Part shown: positions 1-11,123 of the stretch, piece after piece | Layout: every line of letters begins with the position of its first letter | Numbering within the stretch: position 1 is the stretch's first letter | DNA from: Oppiella nova | Taxonomy: Eukaryota; Arthropoda; Arachnida; Sarcoptiformes; Oppiidae | Direction of reading: 5' to 3' | Assembly: GCA_905397405.1 (NCBI GenBank) | Contig: CAJPVJ010000037.1 | Coordinates: 1 to 56,440 of the forward strand | DNA: 56,440 nucleotides | Made by a program: the position numbers and the translations under genes | Notes under the pieces: model-generated | What the model was told of the DNA's origin: nothing | What the model saw: only the letters and a program-made list of their open reading frames with translations | Databases searched by the model: none

Positions 1-141
1 ACAGGGGAACACTTTACCGACCCAAATGCCGTAGCAACCAAGCGAATAGAGACTAGGACTAGGGGTGTGTATTACTTGCAATATAGAGAGCCCAAGTTGG
101 GGTCTAAGCCTGGGGTTGGCGTCCCGATCCAACTCGGGTAA
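1..141 (+). CDS. C-terminal exon of an unidentified gene (partial, runs off the left edge)
   Basis: Frame 1 is open from the first base to a TAA at 139-141, giving 46 residues that end GVGVPIQLG. Base composition here is near 50% GC, and it falls to the AT-rich background just after the stop. The peptide is basic and includes the segment TKRIETRTRGVYYLQYRE. I do not recognise the family, and the exon boundary lies outside the window. The call rests only on open frame, composition and edge position, so a chance ORF cannot be excluded. Confidence 0.4.
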   Translation, partial: TGEHFTDPNAVATKRIETRTRGVYYLQYREPKLGSKPGVGVPIQLG

Positions 142-2081
142 CTCGTGAGCGTTAATTCCCGTCGCAGACCTTTCACAGTCTACGCTCTGAGACTATTTAA
201 CATACTTTAAAATATTTACACCATTTTATTTTCTAATACACTCCGTAACGAAAGTAGTATATTGTAATGATTTTATATTTATTTAATTTATTGTGAAGAT
301 GTGTTATATAAAAATATGTATCAATAAATTTAACTTAGGGTAGTTCTTTTAAACAATTATTTTTGCATTATTATATAAAAATATTATCTTATCTTATAAT
401 TACTATATTTTATAGTATATTATAGTATTAAAAATTATATAATTATTTATAATAATTTAGCAATTGCAATAGTAATATAATTAAGGAACAAAATAAGAAT
501 AAACAAGCTGTCTCAATTTTAATGTCAACACAATACAGTAACTTAAATCACAGACAATTGCATGTATGCGAGAGTTTCATTGTGTAAGAGTGCAAACATC
601 ATGGTAAAGTTTTCATGAGTACAGTATGAAAAGTCCTAATCATTAACCACTACTTAATCATAAAGTGATTTTTGTTCAGATAATCAAATGCGTCTTCAAA
701 ATCAAGATTTCAATGAAATGATTACCAGTTTCTTGTGTAACAATTGAAACACTTTTGAAATCAAATGTCTTATTAATAAACATCTCATAAAAGTATAATA
801 TATTATGGCAAATATATAAAACCTGATTAGTGACAACATAGGGCATTTTCAGTGTTATTTATTAAAATCAATCTCTGATTCTTAATATTGATTCATTATT
901 TATCTATATATTAATTTATAGTATCAAATTATATGGTTAAAATGATCTTGATAATAATTTTCTTAATTAACTAGAGTCCTAACATCTAAGACTTTTTAGC
1001 ACATAGAAGCCCATTATAAAATGTTATAGTTAAAAACTTTAAATTTACTGAATTATTCAAATCTTATAACAAATCATATATAAAATAAGTTTATGTCTTA
1101 AAACTGAGACCAATACTGTATATAATATTTTAAATTTAATTACAGAAATGACATAAACAGAGAAAGTCATAAGAAATGCTAAATAGGTTTATGACTTAAC
1201 ATATTTTCGCACAAAATATTCCACTTTTTTGCGAAATAGATATATAAATAAAATATAGTGCTGTACAGTATACAATACAGTATACCGAAAATGTGATTTC
1301 ATTAGAGAATATGTGCAATTAAGATTGTACGTGTGTATTAGTTAATTGTACATTAATTACATAAATTACTGTGTTGTAATTCTTTACAGACAACTCTCAC
1401 AATCCTATGATTCACATCCATAGATCTATCAGTTAGTCTGATCTATCATTTTTTACATCAATTTATATCAATAATAATTTAGAGATCCACTTGTCTCATG
1501 AGTTTTTGGTTGACAAGTGAGATAACAATTGAGATTAAATTTAGGTTTAATTAAACCAATATTTCTATTTTTATTCTATTAATAGAAAGATTTGCTTATT
1601 TTTGACGTAAACACAATCTACTGACAAGTGAGTACTTATTAGATAATTTAATTTGTTATTTGTGAATGTCTTTAATTGTATTCATATCATATCTGATCTG
1701 CACTTTTTGTTACTGTTATTAAAATATCAAATTAAAGCAATGTTAGTTTTTGTTTTTGACCACTTTGTTAACAAATTTCTCTTTTATTTTCATTGTACTG
1801 TACCAGTAGAATGTGGTCAGGGCCAATTTATCATTAGGGGACCTATCAAGAACTTACTCACGAGTCAGTTGTCTAAAGTTGACAGTAAATTGTTTAATCA
1901 TTGTCTAAAAAACTTATAACAATTTTAAGTATATTATGAAATACAATTCCTATTATTCCTATACTTTATTGAAATGACCATCAAAGAATATATGGCTCAA
2001 AATTGTTAATGTATAATCTTATAAACAATAAAAAAATAACATTTGTTTATAAATAAATAAATTGAGACATAATTAAAGACT
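142..2081. other. AT-rich intergenic DNA, no gene seen
   Basis: About 1.9 kb of AT-rich sequence with short A and T runs and scattered TACAGTA/TACTGTA words, for example around 1262-1290. The only ORF of size (1653-1919) has AT-driven composition and no recognisable motif. Confidence 0.6.
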
Positions 2082-3449
2082 TTATTGAATCAAAAACTTT
2101 TCCACAATTTTGTTGAACTCTTCGCTATACTTGTGATGAATATTATGCCTCCCTTTAGGAAATCGATGGATCGTTGAGTCCGATATGTTGTCCAACAGAT
2201 ACTTTGGGTGCTCCTTAGCAACCAAAGGGTCCAGATCTCCGTGTAATATAAGGGTCGACTGTTTGATGGCCTTCAGGTCATCCCTACAAATGTCATCCAT
2301 TTTGCAGTAATACTCGACGAATGATTCCCAAAGTTTGGCGAAAGTGTCGGCTCCGTAGACGTCGGCGTAAACCTGTCGGGCCTTTGGGTGCCATTTGTTT
2401 AAGTCTTGGATCTCACGAATCAGTCGTTTGTCTTCTGCGGAGATGTAGGCATTGGCTCCGAAAACCACCAGTTTTTGTACATTTAGGGGATTCGCGGCCG
2501 CAATGATGAGTGAAGTGATGCCGCCGTCACTCCAACCCACCAGAGAGTACTTGTCCTCACCCAATGTCTGTCCCAAAAATAATGTAAACTCTTGTCAATC
2601 ATCATAAATGCATTCATCAATACAACTGACACTACGATTAATCCAATAGTTTGTCATAAGTTTCACACATTTCTAATGACTGAATCAAACCTGTAATACA
2701 AACCCTCATGAGTTGTGCGGCTATTTTGGCGTCTTTGCGGTAAAAGTCATTGAAATCCCGTTCCGGTGGTCGACTGAATCCATATCCCGGTGGGTCCCAT
2801 GCGATCAAAGTAAACCTCTTGCGGTCCATACCCTCCAGTTGTGGCGTAAAGTCGGTTCGAGTGGAGCCTAAGAGTCGAGAGTTTGACACCAATTAAGTGA
2901 CACAAAAACTATACTCAAGTGTTTGATGGTATACCGAGAGCTCCGGGAAGTAGCAAAACGGTGTGCTTTCCGGTGCCAACCCTTTCGTAGTGTATATTAA
3001 GGCCATCGACGGACACCTTTTGGCCCAACATTTGCACCAATCGTTTGCTGTGTTTATTGGACACAAAAATATGGCTTTACTTATCATCATATGATAGACA
3101 CATAGTATAGGAACTGGAGGTATGGCATGCGGTTAGGCATTAGGATTATATTCATTTATACCATTTATACCACTTTTTGCTAATCAATAAATCATATGAA
3201 ACCCGAATCGCTGTCGCATTTATTGTCGTATAATATATCATTGATTGGCATAATTAGAGACATTTATAGTAATAAGTTTTCAAAATAAGTATTAGTATTA
3301 GTATTAGTATTATAAAAGTGTGCAAAAAGTATAAATAAAGTTAAAGTTAATGTTTTTAATAAATACTGATTTGTCTGCAAATGATGTGAAGTGTTGTGAA
3401 GTAAACGACTTTTGGTGGCAATCAATGCACACATAATGCGAGACATCAT
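2082..3449 (-). CDS. BPHL: Valacyclovir hydrolase / biphenyl hydrolase-like alpha/beta hydrolase, mitochondrial
   Basis: Serine hydrolase of the BPHL family; family members hydrolyse amino-acid esters and homocysteine thiolactone, and the human protein is mitochondrial. Four exons (3367-3449, 2935-3047, 2704-2867, 2082-2567) join in frame to 281 residues, close to human BPHL. Exon 1 gives an Arg/His/Ser-rich, acid-free N-terminus (ATG at 3449) that reads as a mitochondrial targeting peptide. The body has the oxyanion segment LLLPGALG, WDPPGYGFSRPPERDF, the nucleophile elbow GWSDGG (Ser about 133), the acid in HGDLDPL (about 230) and the base in GRHNIHH (about 260). The first intron carries a short (TTAGTA)n run near 3287-3312. 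The stop codon overlaps an AATAAA on the minus strand (2081-2086), a likely polyadenylation signal. No lesion seen. An alternative start inside exon 2 (3031) would drop the presequence. Confidence 0.9.
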
Positions 3450-3824
3450 TACATTAAGTGTTGACACAAAACATAAGAGATTACAATTGATTACAATTTT
3501 TAAAAACTTAAGAAAATATGTAAATTACTCAAAATATGAAATATGACACTTTTCGACTGGTAATACCAGTCTGGTATCTGTAAACATTTGAACATTTGAT
3601 TGCATAATACAGTTCAGGTGATATGATAATAAGCCATAAATAATGTGACATTTATTTGAAACTTTTGAAACTACGATAGTTTTGATTGAAACAAAAGTTT
3701 TGACAATTTATATAAAAATGTGTTTCAATTGTTTTAAAAATGCAAACTTATTGACAAAATAAGTTCAAATCCGTAAACTTGTGGCAATAATTGAGTCCAC
3801 AGTCTGTTGTCCACCACAAAGACA

Positions 3825-4409
3825 ATGACCATCACATCCATGATATGCACCGAATCGGCGCTTATTCTTAAGGACCGGACACTAATCAACTGCAGACCGG
3901 ATCTCATACTTGTGTCCAACAGTGGACACCAATACAGAGTCCATCGCATAGTTATGCTGTGTTTGAGTCCGTATTTTCAGAAACTCTTTCACTACAACTC
4001 AATGCAAGACAAGGCGTCCACCGATGGCTGCCATCGGCTCCATATGACAGAAATTAGCGACTATTGTCTCGTTTGTATCGTAAACTACGCCTACAATGGA
4101 TTGCTGGACATCAACGCCGACAATGTGATGGAACTGCTCACCACTGCAGACATGTATAACATTATCTCTATTATGAAACTCTGTCGACAGTTCTTATGGC
4201 AATCACTGAATCAACAAAATTGTCTTCAATCATACCTATTGTCTCATTATTACAATTGTGGCCAACAGTTCACTCAAGATATTGAGCGATGGATTGTCTC
4301 CAATCAAGTGTTTGCCCAACAATTTGACGGCAAATATGTCAATGAGTTTCCAATTCAAATGGCTTTAGATTTATGGCATAAAAAGTTAATAAAATCAATG
4401 GATTTGTAA
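3825..4409 (+). CDS. BTB/POZ domain protein, short, without Kelch repeats
   Basis: Single-exon ORF of 194 residues from the first ATG. Residues about 10-120 fit a BTB/POZ fold: DLILVSNSGHQYRVHRIVM, then SPYFQKLFHY, then IVNYAYNGLLDINADNVMEL. The segment that follows, LLTTADMYNIISIMKLCRQFL and a short helical tail, resembles the start of a BACK domain. BTB-BACK proteins are usually CUL3 ubiquitin-ligase adaptors, but the Kelch substrate-binding region is absent: the 320 bp after the stop are AT-rich and non-coding. The gene may be a retrocopy-like truncated member of a BTB family or a stand-alone small adaptor. It sits head-to-head with the BPHL gene, about 375 bp apart. Confidence 0.75.
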   Translation: MTITSMICTESALILKDRTLINCRPDLILVSNSGHQYRVHRIVMLCLSPYFQKLFHYNSMQDKASTDGCHRLHMTEISDYCLVCIVNYAYNGLLDINADNVMELLTTADMYNIISIMKLCRQFLWQSLNQQNCLQSYLLSHYYNCGQQFTQDIERWIVSNQVFAQQFDGKYVNEFPIQMALDLWHKKLIKSMDL

Positions 4410-4729
4410 AACTCATTAAGAATTGAATTTATTTTTATCTAATTTTTATATTACTATTTTAATGGTTATAAATATATAAATATTATAATTTATACAAAAA
4501 TTTTTCTTACTTATAACATAGTTTATGTCTAAAATTAATATTTGAACAAAATATAAACATTTTTATAAAATGATTAGATATTATTTCTATTTTTCAAACA
4601 CACTAATCATACATTAACTACATATCACTATTAATTATCAATTTTATGTTAACAAAAAATATAACTCAAAAATTAATGCGTTTTATGTTAAATTACAAGC
4701 AATAACTAAATGTAAACTATTATTTTAAA
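4410..4729. other. AT-rich spacer between BTB and F-box genes
   Basis: Roughly 320 bp of AT-rich sequence; no ORF, repeat or Kelch-coding sequence seen. Confidence 0.6.
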
Positions 4730-6124
4730 ATGTCTCAAATTTATAGCAAAGACTGTTTTGACCGATTTGGTGATGATTTGTGTGAACTATTGTTAAGTTA
4801 TTTAGATATTAAGCAAAAGTTTTCTTATGAATGTGTGTCCACTCAGTGGAAGCGTTTGATATTCAATAAAATTTATAAAATAATTATCGGAAAACCTATT
4901 TCAAGTAATGTTAACAACAGTGCAATTGATTTAAGTATTTTAGACATCCTTCTAAAGAAATGTAATTTTATTACAAATATAGAAGTGAATGAAAGTGTAA
5001 TGAATAGAGAACTTATATTTCAAGTGATTATCAAATATTGTTATAATTTGGTTGAATTTCAATCAGACTTCAATGATTTATCCGACACTACTATTACTCA
5101 ATTTGGGCACAAGTTTGCTAATAGTTTAAGGAAAATTACTTTTCATTCAAATCATATTTCAAACAAAGAAATTTTTAAAAAGTGTCAAAATGTCACTTCA
5201 ATTGATATGCGATCGCTCTTCAATCTGTCGATTATTTTTGATGAATTAAACACTGTTTTAGTGAATCAATTGAAGAGCATTTGGTTCACATATTCCTCAC
5301 AAGATATACAAAGAATTGGAATACTCTTCGAGAAAAACGCTAATAGTTTGCAATCACTTAATATGACAATTGGGGCCCATTTTGATGCCTTTAATGATAC
5401 ACTTGATTACATATTCACACATATCTCTCAATTAAAACAATTAAAACATTTTGAGTTTAGTTGTTTTACCAAAATTGACGATATTTTCATTCAACATTCC
5501 CCACAAAATTGGCTTAATTGTAAAAAGTTAGAGAAAGTAGTGTTCAATATCCATACAAATAGTAATGAATTAATTTATAAATTGTTTAAAACTATAAATT
5601 GTTTTACACATTTAAAAATTATAAAAATTATATGTTTTGGAGTATTCAAACATAAAAATTATCATACAGAATTTGCATTAAAATGTCAATTATTCAACAA
5701 CTGTGTTAATTTAACACGGCTGGAGATTAATGTACCAGGTCACCTGATGGATTACCAGTTTTTTACTGATATTGACAAATGTTTTCCAAAACTACAGATA
5801 CTATCCGTTGCATATATACCTGTGCCAATTTTATTCACATATAAACTGACCGGACTATCAAATCTATGGTCAATTTATTTCAATTTATACGACACTAGCG
5901 ATGAAATTGACTTAAAACCACTCGCTTTACAAATTATAAACAATTGTTTACAAATTAAATCAATTACCCTGCTTTTAAATTCAAATGAAAAAATTAACTT
6001 AAAATCCAATCATATAAAACAATTAAAAGATCAAAAAGAGTTAGATTATTGTTTTAATATTAATAACAAAATTGTTAAAAATGTTAATTATATTAACAAT
6101 TTTTGTGTATTTACTAATAATTGA
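4730..6124 (+). CDS. F-box / leucine-rich-repeat-like protein, AT-rich paralogue 1
   Basis: Intronless ORF of 464 residues. The N-terminal F-box (about residues 8-50) contains DRFGDDLCELLLSYLDIKQK followed by an F-box-like CVSTQWKRLIF; such domains bind SKP1 in SCF ubiquitin ligases. The remainder is a string of degenerate LRR-like units, each with a short L/I-rich strand after a C or N (for example NCVNLTRLEIN), presumably the substrate-binding face. A paralogue lies at 18451-19866; the two are clearly collinear over their whole length but strongly diverged after codon 47. Composition is very AT-rich (Asn, Lys, Ile), unlike the paralogue. No stop or frameshift interrupts it, so it may still be functional. 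It is followed by a foldback element at 6301. Confidence 0.85.
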   Translation: MSQIYSKDCFDRFGDDLCELLLSYLDIKQKFSYECVSTQWKRLIFNKIYKIIIGKPISSNVNNSAIDLSILDILLKKCNFITNIEVNESVMNRELIFQVIIKYCYNLVEFQSDFNDLSDTTITQFGHKFANSLRKITFHSNHISNKEIFKKCQNVTSIDMRSLFNLSIIFDELNTVLVNQLKSIWFTYSSQDIQRIGILFEKNANSLQSLNMTIGAHFDAFNDTLDYIFTHISQLKQLKHFEFSCFTKIDDIFIQHSPQNWLNCKKLEKVVFNIHTNSNELIYKLFKTINCFTHLKIIKIICFGVFKHKNYHTEFALKCQLFNNCVNLTRLEINVPGHLMDYQFFTDIDKCFPKLQILSVAYIPVPILFTYKLTGLSNLWSIYFNLYDTSDEIDLKPLALQIINNCLQIKSITLLLNSNEKINLKSNHIKQLKDQKELDYCFNINNKIVKNVNYINNFCVFTNN

Positions 6125-6300
6125 TAATTTTGTTTTAAATTAATTAAAAATTATTTTACTAATATTAACTAATATAAATAAAATTTGTCAAAAATAACTT
6201 AAATAATATATTATATTCCTTAATCTTTAAATTGTACTAATTTTAAAATTCATATCAAAAGATAAAAAAAATAAAATTGATTTATTAAAGTTTATAAGCT

Positions 6301-6595
6301 TTTCAATAACAATAAAATTTACTTTTCAATTCACAATTTGTGACACAATTTGACCGACAATTGTCTTGGGGATTATTTGCGGACAAAATTGCAATCATTT
6401 GTTTCGACAGTAATTGTCTCAGTCACAATTTGACAGTACTGTCAATTATAGACAGCATTGCGCTGATGAGGGACGGAGACAATTACTGTCGAAACAAATG
6501 ATTGCAATTTTATCCGCAAATAATCCCCAAGACAATTGTCGGTCAAATTGTGTCACAAATTGTGAGTTGAAAAGTAAATTTTATTGTTATTGAAA
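6301..6595. mobile_element. Foldback / MITE-like element: 120-bp inverted arms around a 55-bp loop
   Basis: Left arm 6301-6420 and right arm 6476-6595 are reverse complements over 120 bp with two mismatches that I can see (one near each of TTCAATTCAC and GCGGACAAAA). The 55-bp loop (6421-6475) contains a small palindrome GACAGTACTGTC. No ORF is present. I could not find a convincing target-site duplication at the outer ends. The near identity of the arms implies recent origin or repair between the arms. It lies between the 3' end of the F-box gene and the 3' end of the SLC5 gene, so read-through from either side would give a long hairpin RNA. Confidence 0.85.
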
Positions 6596-6641
6596 TGTTT
6601 ACTTAAGACAACATAAACCTCAATCAAATTATAAACTTTTA

Positions 6642-9600
6642 CTATACGGTGGTATGATTTTCATTATTCGTATCATTAGGTATATTAGGGTTACTTTTAC
6701 TGATTGTAAAACTTAGTCCCTCCACAGTCTTTATATTGTTATTTTGCTGCAAAAATATTTATCAATTAAATTCATTTTTATCATAAATATAACACATTAT
6801 AAAAACCTTTCCATTCGATGAATACATTTGTTGTGATTTAATCCATGGAAACAAATATTTGGCGATCGGAGACATCAAATTGGGATCCATTGACTCGTTT
6901 CTCTTACCTATCAATAAATGATCAAATAATTTAATAAAAATTAATTATTTTATCAAATCTCATACTGTATCCAAAAATTAAAAGTTTTTACAAACCTATA
7001 CATAGACTGACAATCACTCCCACTATTAAACAGATTATGAACCCAAAGGCAGATAGTATTAAGTATGAGATGTGAAAAAATCTACCAAAACCTCTGAAAT
7101 ATAGGAATTTGACATAATTAAATGTTACATCAATTTTGAGTTATTAATATAATTTGATAACATAATACTGTATTGTACTGTACGTATGGATTAAACAAAA
7201 CTAACTCTGGATTATCATAAGACGGTATGTATGAAGAGGTGGGCAATGCGTTGAATCTCGAGAAAACTTCTTTGAGTATATCGGCTGAACAGCCGTCTAA
7301 AGTGGTCGGCAAAGACACCTTCGGTCGGGGGATCACCAGAGATCCGATCGATAGAAATAGACTACATGTCACACCACATATAAAGCCTATTAATGAGCCC
7401 TAAAAAATATTTCAATTATACAAATTATTATACAACAAATTTATTCATAAATTACAGGTGCGGTGGCGTATGGGTACAGGATTCCTAAAATAAACAGGGC
7501 AAATAGTGGGCCCACCATAGAGCCCACCAGTGCCATCGAAGCCTGTAAGACAGTGCCGGCATTGCCCACACCGAAGGACATGGCTATGGCTAACAATCCA
7601 TATGACATGGCTTTCAATTAAATATAAATTGATAATTAGATGAATGTGAATACTATATGTAAATGTTGTATTACCAATCAGTTTAGTGACAGTAAGCGCC
7701 TGTTTTTCATTTAATTTGATCCTATCTTTGATGAGGTCCTCCCACGTGACCGCTGCCAACGCGTTGAACCCGGAGGACAGAGTGCTGTTGTATTAATCAA
7801 TATTTGATTAAAGTCTTAAGCAATAAAATACAATTGTTTATACAAAGCCATAATTATCCAGTTTACTCGATAAATGTCTCCGAATATTAATATAATTAGA
7901 CTTTTCTTTGAATACCTGAGAGAACCTGAGAAAACACAGGCGACGAACAGTCCGGGCAGACCGGGGTATTTGGATAGCGTGTCCATCACAAAGTATGGCA
8001 TCAACTGGTCGTGGCGTTCAATGATTCCCAAAGTGACCGGATCACATGCGTGGTACTTTGCATATATCACCATTCCACATAATATTGCCATTATCGCTAA
8101 TATGATTAGCCCCGGGAGGTTCCAGTATAGGGTGCTATGGGGTGTTATGCATTACAATTAGCATTGAAATGGGCATAATTGGCATAATTGGCATAATTGA
8201 TATATTCATATAAGAAAGTGTGAACCGTTTGGCCTTTTGATGTGAACCCATACTACAGTATCGCTGGACCTGTGTTTGTGTCACACAATAACAGGCACTC
8301 CACGTAACGGTTGTGCCGGTCATCACATTCCAGAAGTTGTCGTGATTGTAGAGATCAAACTTCATACTACCCGACCATACAATCAATTGTATGTTTAAAT
8401 ATTAATTTTAACAGTACTGTACATGAAATAGAAATAATTAATGATTATACTTAAAGAATTTAAGTCGACCCCCTTTCTCATTGATTCTCCACAGTTCAGA
8501 CACACCTCCCACTTCTATGATACCCTTTAGTATTCAAATATTTTTAACTAATAAAACTTTATAAACTAATTGAAAATTATGAGGTATTACTTGAATGATA
8601 ACCATAATAACCCCCAAAAACATTAAAATGCATTGTAAGACATCCGTCCAAATGACTGCTTTGATACCTCCCTTAATTAAAGTATAAAAATTGTTAATTA
8701 AATTTTAATTAAAACTTAAATATACTCAATTATGTAATTAATTATAAAATTATTGCTATTTAACTTACAATTGATGTATAGAAAGTACAGATAACTCCGA
8801 CCACTAATATGGATGTAGTGATCGATAGTGGAGTGACTATAGGAAGCAATGATTTAATAATGATTAATTTATAATTAAATTAACATTATTTACAAATATA
8901 ATACGGTATAATTAACTATTATAAATAAATAAATGTAAACTTAGAATTAAATGCATTGTGAACCTGAACTAAGTGCCAGTGCCGGCCCATACAACACTAC
9001 CGCCATATAAGGTGTCTACGAATTAATCAAATGTTATAAGTTATAAAGAATATTCTTTAAAAATTATAACAAAATTAATAAATACTGTTGTTAACAAAAA
9101 CCCAACGGTTCCCGCAAGACGTAAATAGTTTGAATCAAATCTTTTTGCCAAATACTAAAATATTAAAACAAAATTATTTAAGATATACAGATAAATACTG
9201 TACTAAATCAGTTAATAGATTCACGAACATAAAATTACAGTTTCATAATTATTTGATACACCTGATATAAATCATATTTCTAATCAGAATAAATACGAGT
9301 TAAGACTAAATATATTCAGAATAAATACATAAACATAGAGTACATATCATTATACAGTACATATCATATTGTAGTCATAATAATATTATGACTACAATAA
9401 AATACTATGGTAAAACTATTTTAATAACTTAGCTATACCGTACAGTAGATCAAATTGCTGTTTGAGAATTAGTTCATTAATATTATAGATAATATACTCA
9501 TAAGTGGTGTAATAGCAGACCTCATTGACACTCAAAAGTCCCAATCGGTAATAGATAGGCATAAACACCTCTGCGGCCAACAGTACAGCTATTGTGATGG

Positions 9601-9859
9601 AAAATATTTGCAGCGAAAACTGAGTGCCCACTTGGTATACCTCGGCCGGTAGGCCCAGCAGTGTGTTTGTCGACATAAAGCTGGCCACCAATGACATGGT
9701 GACCGGGAACAGACCTAACTGGCGATTACCGGTCAAGAACTCCTCATTCGTGGCATTATTTCGCGATTTAAACCAAAAGAAAACACCGATTAGTGACGAC
9801 GAGATTAATAATAGACTAAACACTAAGTAATCAATGATCGAAAAGTTTGTGCTCAACAT
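6642..9859 (-). CDS. Sodium-coupled monocarboxylate transporter-like SLC5 symporter
   Basis: Sodium/solute symporter of the SLC5 family, closest in motif to the SLC5A5/6/8/12 group (iodide, multivitamin, monocarboxylates); the substrate cannot be read from sequence. Fourteen exons join in frame to 601 residues, the usual family length: 9521-9859, 9086-9154, 8964-9015, 8769-8836, 8591-8671, 8451-8524, 8226-8366, 7916-8134, 7675-7784, 7456-7610, 7206-7399, 6996-7093, 6807-6907, 6642-6746. Key segments in order: TGNRQLGLFPVTMSLVASFM, YGPALAL, TFYTSIGGIKAVIWTDVLQ, VTQTQVQRYCS, DQLMPYFVMDTL, PGLPGLFVACVFSGSL, STLSSGFNALAAVT and GPLFALFILGILYPY. About 13 membrane helices are expected. Exon 7 is followed by an intron with a three-fold GGCATAATT(G) repeat (8172-8200). 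No lesion seen. Confidence 0.93.
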
Positions 9860-11123
9860 TGTGTCCACACTTTAGTTATAATAATTAGTTAGTTATAATA
9901 AATAATTAATTTAACAAAATTTAAAAATAATCAATTTATTTATTGATAGCATATTTTAACATTAGTTAATAATATTTAAAAGTTATATTAATACACATGA
10001 ATTGAAAAATAATCACTGATCAAATAGAAATTTATTGCATTTGAATAAATAAATGAATATTTAAATATAATATAAATTAAATAACACTTTTAACATGAAT
10101 AAAATGTAAAGTCGACCAATAGTCAGTATCAATAAGTGTTAAATAAATTATTGCACTAAATATTGAATTTAGATGTGAAGTCAATTATGATATAATATAT
10201 GATTAATACAAATATATTTTCAGTCTTTGCTTCTCACTATTCATCAATTTCTGACAAATAACATGATTTAGTTTAAAAATTGACATTTAATCTATTTATC
10301 AAAAAATACATGTAATTAAACAAAAAAATTATTGAATTATATTTCACACCAATTGAGTGTCAATTCTGTGTAAACGCTATTTTAGATAATTTTTGTATTT
10401 AATAAGCAATTAGTTTCATTTACAATTAACTCAATTCTCATGCAACATGTCAGTCAATTAATTGATTGAAATGTTTTGACAAATTAATTATATATTTATT
10501 AAATTACATTAAGTGCAAATGCGTTTGTATTATCAATGATTAGTGTAAATAAGATTTTGTCTTAAGATATGAACGAGTGTAGTTTGTCGTATGATTTATA
10601 ATAAGTTATGTTTTGAAATATGTTTCGACATTATTAGCAATGATTTGTATAAAGACATTAATTCAATATAAAAATTGCATAAAACATAAAATATAGTTTT
10701 ATAAAAGTTTATAATTAGGACAAAAGGGGTTTAAGAATTTCGATATATTTATTAAAAATTATTTGAATTTTAGACATTTCTAGTCATTATTAAATAATAA
10801 TAATAAATTTTGTTTAGAATTTAATTATATCTGTCACTAAAGTACAAAACTCTTAATTCAATCTAAATTATCATAAAAATATCCAATTATTGTTTTAAAA
10901 TCTCACAACTTTTCAAAAATAAAAATTAAGGACTAATTGATTGGAATTTAAACATGTTTATGAAATTTAGAGTAATATTTAAACAGTGTAATTGTACAAT
11001 TAGACTATATGGTATCACACACATGTTATTGGCTTATACAGTTGTTCATTATACAGTATTTGTATTAATTTTTTAATTGCATTAAAGTTCGTATTCAGTA
11101 CAGTACTCAATATAGTGAGAAAA
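9860..11123. other. AT-rich intergenic DNA between SLC5 and ephexin genes
   Basis: 1.26 kb of AT-rich sequence, upstream of the SLC5 start and downstream of the ephexin stop (both minus strand). It should hold the SLC5 promoter, but no confident TATA box or other motif stands out. Confidence 0.6.

Noticed and set aside
1653-1919. 88-codon plus-strand ORF in AT-rich DNA
   Set aside because: Composition follows the AT background, there is no recognisable motif and no splice context; it starts without an ATG.
2568-2711. Tiny 13-nt GT-AG interval in the BPHL gene
   Set aside because: Far too short for an intron; the 136-nt intron 2568-2703 restores the conserved protein instead.
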